The notes beneath the pieces are model-generated. The model was not told where the DNA came from and searched no databases. It worked only from the letters and a program-made list of their open reading frames with translations. From Monoplex corrugatus (lineage: Eukaryota > Mollusca > Gastropoda > Littorinimorpha > Ranellidae), in contig JAPXFY010000016.1 of NCBI GenBank assembly GCA_030674185.1, positions 42,153,466-42,217,465 on the forward strand: a DNA stretch of 64,000 bases, written 5' to 3'. This document shows positions 58,701-64,000 of the stretch, in pieces. The position numbers were made by a program, and so were the translations under genes. Positions within the stretch are counted from its first letter, which is position 1; each line of letters opens with the position of its first letter.

Positions 58701-60067
58701 AATGTTGTTTATCATTCTTCCATCAACCTTTATCAAAGGGCATTTTTCCAGGTTTCTCATGATGGTTTTGCTGTAAAGTGAAATCAAATCTGGTGACATG
58801 ACACAACCCTGCCATACCCATCTTTTGATATTTTGGAAAGAGCTTATATCGTTTTCTATTCTCATTGCTGCTGTTTGTTCCCAATATTACTGAACATATT
58901 TCTGATTATTCTTAGATCATCAAATCTGGATACAGAACACAACCATATTTCTGATTATTCTTAGATCATCAAATCTGGAGACAGAACACAACCCTCCTTG
59001 ACCCATCTTTTGATATTTTGGAAAAAGCTTATATGGTTTTCTATTCTCATTGCTGCTGTTTGTTCCCAATATTATTGAATATATTTCTGATTCTTCTTAG
59101 ATCTTTTCCCTCAATCTATCTATCTATATTTGTATACATATTCATTCAGGATACTTTGTGCATGTTTGTGGGAAGGACTGTCAAAGTGAGTAGGTAAGGG
59201 TGTCTTACGTCTCTTTACATCGAGCAGAACCGAAAACACCCGTAAAAGTGCGTGAAATTAGCTCCAATTATTTCGTATTCTATTGTACAACATTACCTCA
59301 TTAGGTATATATTATACATAAATAAACATCATCCATAATAATACAAAAATAATAATCATCCATACCATAACAATGTCAATAATAGTAATATAATAATAAT
59401 AATAGTAAATAAATAAATGAATAAAAAAAATAATACACCTTGCTATTAATTAAATTTGATGATTAGATGATGAGATAGGCTATAGTATATTGTACGCGAA
59501 AGCAGTAAATGACTAATCTAGTAAACAATAGGGCCAAGGTCAACAGTATCTGGGACGAGCTCCCACTGATACCCTAGACTAGGTAGTAATCTAGCAGTAG
59601 GTAGGACCTCTGGATCCGTGGTGGTTCATCACGCTTATCGGACCAATCGCCTATCGGTGCATCATCTGCATGCTTATTGCTTAACTTAAAAGCTGTTAAC
59701 AGTTAAGGCTTGTGCCATGATCATTTTGGATCTTCTCCATCACATGGCATCAGTGCATATCGAATTTCTTCCAAGTGCAGAGAAACTGAAACTGAAACTA
59801 ACAGTTACAGTAGATCTACGACTCTAGACACTAGTTCAGTAGTTGAGCAAAGACTACAGTAACAGTGACAGTCTACAGTACCGCCGCCAGAAAACGCACC
59901 TCTAGATCTACCCACACCAAGCGCTCACACTTTCGATCACCACTCCCATCGCCTGTCCTCGCTTTCTTAGCACTGCTCATCATCCTGCCACAAGACTGCA
60001 GAAACGCACCACCGCGAAAACTACGCGCCAAAGTTTTTGTCGTCTGCACGAGGAAAGCAACAGCCAT
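45939..60067 (-). CDS. REXO2: Oligoribonuclease, mitochondrial/cytosolic (REXO2, DEDDh 3'-5' exonuclease)
   Basis: Six exons (59900-60067, 56241-56324, 53514-53591, 49950-50170, 48294-48347, 45939-46023) join to 690 bp, 229 aa plus stop, close to the human 237 aa. The enzyme degrades 2-5 nt RNA oligomers (nanoRNA) in mitochondria and cytosol. Catalytic DEDDh residues are all visible: D54 and E56 in WVDLE, D154 in VYMDKMFL, H201 and D206 in HRALDDI. The HLHYRIVD and RRWYP motifs are also family hallmarks. The first ATG (60067) comes after an in-frame TAG at 60083-60085 and starts an Arg/Ser/hydrophobic leader ([17 protein letters not shown]) that looks like a mitochondrial presequence; two Met at residues 29-30 could start a cytosolic form. 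All introns GT-AG and phases consistent. It converges on CERT1. Confidence 0.96.
46850..47040 (+). repeat. Foldback-family half copy
   Basis: tgacaaaggcctgctggctg, aaatttgcacatgctttctc and tttttggttcctagttgttt match one arm and loop of 20741-21114. Confidence 0.6.
47317..47989. mobile_element. TTAA-flanked non-autonomous element (673 bp)
   Basis: TTAA at 47313-47316 and 47990-47993; ends ccccttccctgcc and inverted cctcttcccagct. piggyBac-like target, no recognisable protein. In REXO2 intron 5. Confidence 0.65.
48162..48240. repeat. (TG)n microsatellite (CA in REXO2 sense)
   Basis: About 37 uninterrupted dinucleotides, 54 bases downstream of the REXO2 exon 5 donor. Confidence 0.97.
48294..48347 (-). 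CDS. REXO2: REXO2 exon 5
   Basis: 54 bp, acceptor catttgcag, donor gtatgt. Encodes [18 protein letters not shown] and ends inside the Arg codon after catalytic His201. A (CA)n run (sense strand) begins 54 bases downstream of the donor. Confidence 0.93.
48550..48748. mobile_element. Palindromic MITE family A copy
   Basis: ttaacccttggactccctca to caaactcaaagggttaa, inner hairpin around cttcctgcaggaaactgg; in REXO2 intron 4. Confidence 0.88.
48750..49050 (-). mobile_element. SINE family C copy
   Basis: ttcaagagggattcacttca, gtgctccacccaaatctgc, cttgaaatggggggcggg and cttgggtccatggctccaat match the family. A (ga)n run follows to 49125. Confidence 0.7.
49240..49790. repeat. (CA)n-rich block in REXO2 intron 4
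   Basis: Three ca-rich patches, each followed by a diverged copy of acacacgaacatacatttat, caaaactacatcacacaatg, aaaatgagacatcacctaca: a roughly 120-bp tandem unit repeated at least three times. Confidence 0.8.
49950..50170 (-). CDS. REXO2: REXO2 exon 4
   Basis: 221 bp, acceptor gtcttacag, donor gtagtt, ending inside an Arg codon. Encodes [13 protein letters not shown]..., the third catalytic acid in [14 protein letters not shown] and [16 protein letters not shown]. An apparent Met upstream at 50218 is intron read-through; the true exon starts at Ser of SGLTKA. Confidence 0.95.
50315..50522. mobile_element. Palindromic MITE family A copy in family B tail
   Basis: ttaaccctttgactcccaca to ggagtcaaacggataa; inner hairpin slightly expanded (cctgcataaccctcctgcagg). 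Family B continues on the right as aagcccagccgactac, so the insertion hit the TTAA of its tail. Confidence 0.88.
50523..51130 (-). repeat. Family B followed by family D
   Basis: 50523-50800 is family B (gtagagccatatcagggtta ... gaggatttaaaa), switching to family D; a 65-bp stretch (cagcctatattaactatgat...) is directly duplicated at 50920-51060. Confidence 0.6.
51509..52790 (+). pseudogene. piggyBac transposase remnant with in-frame 17-aa tandem repeats
   Basis: Left edge TTAA then ccctatcccattcactccgg. From 52071 one frame reads repeated [17 protein letters not shown] (51 bp per unit, about six units from 51950). Further right, frames give [20 protein letters not shown] and, past two stops and frameshifts, [33 protein letters not shown] and [12 protein letters not shown]. 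These are the ordered signatures of the DDE_Tnp_1_7 (piggyBac) domain. No third catalytic region or Cys-rich tail was found. In REXO2 intron 3. Confidence 0.8.
52791..53450. other. No gene seen in REXO2 intron 3
   Basis: Unique sequence. Short open frames on both strands have no recognisable features. Confidence 0.35.
53514..53591 (-). CDS. REXO2: REXO2 exon 3
   Basis: 26 codons, acceptor gctggcag, donor gtgtgt, phase 0-0. Encodes [20 protein letters not shown] then QQHHGQ, matching the substrate-binding segment GPNLIIxQP...WCxxHH of the family. Confidence 0.93.
53914..54101. mobile_element. Palindromic MITE family A copy (decayed hairpin)
   Basis: ttaatcctttgactcccgaa to gggagtcaaaatgttaa. 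In REXO2 intron 2. Confidence 0.8.
54110..54440 (+). mobile_element. tRNA-derived SINE of a type common in molluscs
   Basis: tRNA-like head with B box in ctgcgcttcgatcctgcc, then cttcgtgtgcttgcacatgc, gtacccatgttaaagatcct, ggctaatggaaacatgaaaa and catgcacacccaccaaaaac. I recall this body from many molluscan sequences; a repeat-library search would settle it. Confidence 0.6.
54755..54875 (+). repeat. (TG)n/(CGTG)n microsatellite
   Basis: gtgtgtgcgtgtgtgcgtgt pattern through 54875 in REXO2 intron 2. Confidence 0.93.
55323..55405. mobile_element. Palindromic MITE family A, half copy
   Basis: ttaaccgtttaactcccgca ... ccaccagcttcctgg; stops at the hairpin centre like the copy at 42071. Confidence 0.75.
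55550..55940 (+). mobile_element. SINE family C, best intact copy
   Basis: Module 1: gctcagctgttagagcatca ... gtaggttcaactg. Module 2: ccatggactcaagatctgg then cgagttcaatcccagcc, both tRNA-like. Body: ctatcttaatgtttccatca, tcatggtgtcagcttagtg, catttcaagaccatgcc, ttttgcataagctctg, then gaatacaatgaatccctct. Confidence 0.78.
55974..56159. mobile_element. Small element with gggtgcaactt terminal inverted repeats
   Basis: gggtgcaactt at 55974 and aagttgcaccc ending at 56159; 186 bp, ending about 80 bp beyond the REXO2 exon 2 donor. A left-half copy (gagtgcaacttagaaaaagt, ccaggggctggcag) is at 46149-46201. Confidence 0.55.
56241..56324 (-). CDS. REXO2: REXO2 exon 2
   Basis: 28 codons, acceptor cttttcag, donor gtttct, phase 0-0. 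Encodes [20 protein letters not shown] then GNLDIIAE, completing the WVDLE-MTGLD block of oligoribonuclease. Confidence 0.94.
57070..57645 (-). mobile_element. Family B retroposon copy
   Basis: aggcccagccgacagcatag to cggaatccccacagggag; close to full length. In REXO2 intron 1. Confidence 0.75.
57918..59110 (-). pseudogene. Decayed LINE (non-LTR retrotransposon) ORF2 3' half
   Basis: On the - strand: GCVMSP and [19 protein letters not shown] (reverse transcriptase box with YADD catalytic motif), [35 protein letters not shown], then EFLRRML and a [13 protein letters not shown]...[11 protein letters not shown] terminus ending in a gatgatgatga tail at 57918. Several stops and frameshifts. The segment 58795-58915 is duplicated at 58975-59100. 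Clade cannot be fixed by eye. Confidence 0.85.
59111..59899. other. REXO2 intron 1, 5' part; nothing distinctive
   Basis: AT-rich with a taataataata microsatellite at 59335-59450. No repeat family recognised. Confidence 0.4.
59900..60067 (-). CDS. REXO2: REXO2 exon 1 (presequence and first DEDD motif)
   Basis: 56 codons ending at donor gtgcgt, phase 0. Contains the basic, acid-free leader (residues 1-28), Met29-Met30, a hydrophilic [13 protein letters not shown] linker and ERLVWVDLE with the first two catalytic acids. An upstream TTG at 60076 is in frame but is not a likely start because ATG follows three codons later. Confidence 0.9.
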
Positions 60068-60300
60068 AACACACAAGGGACGCTACTGCCGTCATCAAAA
60101 CAATGTCTATTTACCGCAATTTTGTTTGTTTGGTTGGTTGTTTTTGTTTGTTTTGTTTTGTTTTGCTTTTTGGTCTTTACTAATGTTTAAGGTGTTGGTT
60201 GATAAAAACAGTGATGATGATAACGATGATGATATAATGATATAATGATGTGTTGCAGTTCCAAAAGGAAAGCAGCAACCACATTTTGAGCCTCTCTCTC
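60068..60300 (-). promoter_or_regulatory. Probable REXO2 5' UTR / promoter region
   Basis: Sequence immediately upstream of the REXO2 start. The first-exon neighbourhood (59860-60090) is locally richer in CpG than its surroundings, as at many CpG-type promoters. No TATA box is evident. A T/G-rich run on the + strand (60119-60170) would be A/C-rich in the transcript. Confidence 0.25.
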
Positions 60301-60334
60301 TCTCCTTTCAAAAAAACAAAAAATCATTACTTAA

Positions 60335-60830
60335 ATATGCAATAATCGTCCAGATCCAACTGGTCCATGTATACAGCCTGTACAAAACCCTACAGTAGGC
60401 AAGGTATTGAAATGAGGACAGGGGTGGGTGGGGGGTGGGGGTGGGGGCGAGATTGCATAGGGAGATTTAGTCATAGGAACTTAGGAAACACTAAGTTGAC
60501 ACCACCAGAATCATAGAAACATTAAGTTGGACAGCAAACAGGCCAGTTTTGTTGTTGTTGTTTTGGTTTTTTTTTTCAATGTTGCTAGCTGGGATTGAAC
60601 TTGTGGTAGGCCTACTAGGATCTTGAGTCCATGGCTCTACCAAAAGAATGAACCAGCAGGTGAGAAAATCTGTGGCCTGCATGAGTCTTGAATCCACTAA
60701 CTCTGCGTTCTGAACCTGATGCTCTAACGACTGATCTAATGGGCCACTAAGATCTCTGACCTGCCTGAGGATCGAACCCATGCCTTCTGTGTTACTAGCA
60801 TGGCTCTCTACTAACAGACTGAAGTAGAGT
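60335..60830 (-). mobile_element. SINE family C copy with three tRNA-like modules
   Basis: Read on the - strand: module with gcatgggttcgatcctcagg (good B box), module with atcagtcgttagagcatcag and gtggattcaagactc, module with tcttttggtagagccatgga, then the usual body (aacctgt-type gene end, tggtggtgtcaacttagtg). A g-run block at 60418-60450. Confidence 0.72.
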
Positions 60831-61311
60831 TTGGAGTTTGTTCAAGAAAGATTCATTGCACTCGGATGATTCCATAATTATGTGCTCCATCCAAATCAAA
60901 CAGCAATTATCTGACAGACTCCCTAGTGTTATTGTTGTTTTAAAGCCCAGCCGACTGCGTAGTCCTAAGAGAAAGTAGGTAAGACTTTATCGAACAAATA
61001 CAGGTGAATGGACCAACAAGGCAGAAAATGATAGGAAGAAATTACCAAGAGCAAAGGAACAATGCAGTAACAAAGAGATTGACAGAAAAGAGGAAATTTC
61101 TAACACAGAATTTACAGAAAGTGGGAATACCATTTATACTGAAAGAGCCCCAGGCATTACCACAGGTGAGGCAGACTCCCTGAGTCTGTGCAAACCCTAT
61201 GTGCTGGCAAGGTCTTGAAGTAGGGGGGAGGGGGGAGAGAAGGGACCTGTGAAATGCGAAGCTGACACCACCAGAATGTTGGAAACATTAAGATTGGGCT
61301 GCAAACAGGCC

Positions 61312-61393
<82 letters not shown>

Positions 61394-61500
61394 TTTTTAT
61401 GTTGCAGGCTGGGATTGACCTCCAGATATTAGATCTTGGGTCCATGGCTCTATCAAAAGAACCAACCAGTCGGCATCTCTACTAACAGGGTTAACGTGAC
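60831..61500 (-). mobile_element. SINE family C copy interrupted by family B
   Basis: gtttgttcaagaaagattca to agactccct on the left and cagactccctgagtctgtgc to ggctctatcaaaagaaccaa on the right, with family B and a (tg)n run (61317-61390) inside. Confidence 0.75.
60932..61170 (-). mobile_element. Internally deleted family B inside a SINE
   Basis: ttattgttgttttaaagccc to ggcattaccacaggtgagg, bounded by the direct repeat cagactccct on both sides. Lacks the middle of the 559-bp element. Confidence 0.8.
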
Positions 61501-61768
61501 CACATGGTGAAGATCTGTAATGCCTGTTCTGATCCTTCATAGGTAGAACACCACCTAGTATGCAGGTAATTAATTATAGTAATCGTTCAGTCAGGGAGTC
61601 TGAATGAACAAGTATCCCTCCTTCACCTTTTCCTGTTTGCTCTATCACTTTTGCATATTCTCAAACATTTTTTTTTTCCATTTCTTATATTTGCCTGAAG
61701 GTTCATTCATCATGATACCTTTCCCCAAATTTGTTTGCCTACCACATACACACATACACAGAGAGAAG

Positions 61769-61770
61769 TT

Positions 61771-61842
<72 letters not shown>

Positions 61843-61862
61843 ACACACACACACACACACAT
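61769..61862. repeat. (CA)n microsatellite
   Basis: Interrupted (ca)n immediately 5' of a family B copy. Confidence 0.95.
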
Positions 61863-61887
61863 TCACATGCGTGCACACACTCCCTGC

Positions 61888-62372
61888 AGAGATGCCAGGG
61901 TGTCTTTCAGTATAAATAGTATCCCCATCTTCTGGAAATTCCTCTTAGTTATCACTCTCTCTGTTTCTGCCTTGTTCTTTTGCTTTCTGTCATTTCTTCC
62001 TATCATTTTCTGCCTTACTGGTCCATTCAAACATGTGTTTGATAAAGTCTTACTACTTTCTCTTAGGGTTGATAATTGGATACATGTATTAAGCGCATTT
62101 TTGGCTCTAGGGAAGTGAGATGTGGAAGCAATTTTAGGTAATTTGGGCCCGTTTTTGTATATGTTTTAGTGTCCTTAGTTATGTTTAAATTTGTATCCAG
62201 GTGTGTTTCTTTAAATCCCCTGTGCGATAAATTGGATGGAGTGGTCAAAACTAACGCGTCTCCTTGGATTATGTGCGCAAATGCATTGATATGTGTACTT
62301 AATTTTCTATTCCTTTTCTTTTTCCTGTTGAAGCATTGTGTGTTTTGAAACGCAGTTGGCTGGGCTTTAACA
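61888..62372 (+). mobile_element. Family B retroposon copy
   Basis: gagatgccagggtgtctttc, agtataaatagtatccccat to cagttggctgggctttaaca with an acaaaacataaataaca tail. Confidence 0.75.
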
Positions 62373-63150
62373 CAAAACATAAATAACAGTTACAGTAATA
62401 GCACACCTGCATGCACCCACACATGCACACACACACACATGCGCATAGATACACACAAATGCAAACATATACACACAACACACTAACAATCAATTAAACA
62501 AACTCTACTTTATTTCAATGAGAAAAGTATAACAAATGGCAAGAAATATAGCAACACACTTCAGAATACGTCTACCAGACTTCTTCAACACGAAAAAACA
62601 TTCTGTTGTTTCTGCAAGTAAAACACAGAACAAGGACTTATCACAGGAAAAACAATCAAAGTCCAAATAATGATCGCAACAAACAGTACAACAACATATT
62701 TATTGAAAAGACATCTTCAGAGAGTTGAAAAGAAAAAAGAAAAAAATACCTAAAATGGCAGGACAGAAATAGTTTCAGAATTATGGCTAGAATTATTCTC
62801 TTGACCAGATCAATGAAACACGAAATACATAAGCAGCAAATGACAACAACAACAGCAACAAAAAACAATAACAACAGTAACTGTAATGATGATGATGACG
62901 ATAATAACAACAATAATAATAATAATAAATGAAATAAATCAACCCATTAATTAATATAATAAATAAAAGAAACTGGCCAATCAATCCAAACAGATGTCTA
63001 TATTTTCACACAATCTCATAAACAAAACAAACAAACAAACAAAAACCAATAAACTAATTTGAAACATGTGCTTTGGAAAAAAAATCATCTATTTAAGAAA
63101 AAAGAAAGAAAAGCAAAACTAAAGAAAAAGAAAACCACAGGGTTAACCTT
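62373..63150. other. No gene seen; A-rich and microsatellite sequence
   Basis: CA patch at 62400-62480, an aat/aac-rich stretch at 62850-62960. Upstream of REXO2, so its regulatory region could extend here. Confidence 0.35.
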
Positions 63151-63154
63151 CATT

Positions 63155-64000
63155 TTAAACATGACACAGTATACAACCAACAGCTCACATTCAATCAAAC
63201 AATATATCAACCAACTGATCATTCAAACAATTAATCAACCAACTGATCAATCAAACAATTAATCAACCAGTTGATCAATCAAACAATCAATTAACCAATG
63301 GATCAATCAAACAATTAGTCAACCAACAGATCAATCAAACAATTAGTCAACCAACAGATCAATCAAACAATTAGTCAACCAACAGATCAATCAAACAATT
63401 AGTCAACCAACAGATCAATCAAACAATTAGTTAACCAACAGATCAATCAATTAATCAACCAATGATCATTCAAACAATTAATCAACCAACTGATCAATCA
63501 AACAATCAATTAACCAATGGATCAATCAAACAATTAGTCAACCAACTGATCAATCAAACAATCAATAACCAACGGATCAATCAAACAATATATCAACCAA
63601 CTGATCATTCAAACAATTAATCAACCAACTGATCAATCAATCAATTAACCAATGGATCAATCAAACAATCAATCAACCAACTGATCAATCAAACAATTAT
63701 CCAACTGATCAATCAAACAATCAATTAACCAATGGATCAAACAAACAATTAGTCAACCAACGATCAATCAAACAATTAATCAACCAACTGACCAAGCAAA
63801 CAATTAATCAACCAATGGATCAATCAAACAATCAATCAACCAACTGATCAATCAAACAATATATCAACCAACTGATCAATCAAAAAATTAATCAGCCAAT
63901 GGATCAATCAAACAATTAATCAACCAACTGACAAAGCAAACCATTAATCAAACAATCAATCAAACAACAGATCAATCAAACAATTAATCAACCAACTGAT
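63155..64000 (+). repeat. 28-bp minisatellite, runs off the window
   Basis: About 30 units of caaccaactgatcaatcaaa plus caattagt with single-base and short-indel variants; continues to the last base. Confidence 0.93.

Noticed and set aside
60074..60076. Upstream in-frame TTG as REXO2 start
   Set aside because: Not an ATG; the first in-frame ATG after the in-frame TAG (60083-60085) is 60067.

Overview
The window is nuclear DNA from an animal, most likely a mollusc and probably a gastropod. Two intron-rich genes with canonical GT-AG exons are embedded in dense interspersed and tandem repeats. One SINE (54110-54440) has a body I recall from many molluscan genomes. There is no sign of prokaryotic or viral genome organisation. 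Taxon is inference; the two gene identities are strong.

Left half, + strand: the last eight coding exons of ceramide transfer protein (CERT1/COL4A3BP), 6511-26740. They encode the end of the coiled coil, a VAP-binding FFAT-type motif and the ceramide-binding START domain. The PH domain exons must lie left of position 1. Two compensating 1-base indels (exons 5 and 6) break the literal reading frame although exon phases and splice sites are intact. Nearly every CERT1 intron carries a different minisatellite: a 387-bp repeat at 2250-5060, a 41-bp repeat at 5545-6405 and again at 11090-14851/18577-18720, a CT-rich array at 6620-7262, a 43-bp repeat at 7268-8590 and a 50-bp repeat at 22508-24475. 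Directly after the stop codon a 40-43 bp array is built from copies of the last coding codons plus stop. CERT1 works at ER-Golgi contacts, moving ceramide from ER to trans-Golgi.

Right half, - strand: a complete six-exon gene for the mitochondrial/cytosolic oligoribonuclease REXO2 (60067 down to 45939; 229 aa, all DEDDh residues present). It converges on CERT1. The roughly 19 kb between the two stop codons holds no recognisable gene, only possible 3' UTRs and mobile elements.

Mobile elements: (1) piggyBac-type TTAA elements, including several internally deleted copies that keep only the N-terminal part of a transposase (1640-2164, 14856-16187, 16192-18576, 25282-25976, 36770-37490) and one decayed copy with DDE-region sequence (51509-52790); (2) at least eleven copies of a TTAA-flanked palindromic MITE with a hairpin nested within a hairpin; (3) a tRNA-like multi-module SINE (family C); (4) a 559-bp retroposon with 13-bp target duplication (family B), often next to family D; (5) a foldback element with 144-bp arms; (6) a decayed LINE (57918-59110, - strand). 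Insertions into one another allow several boundaries to be read exactly.
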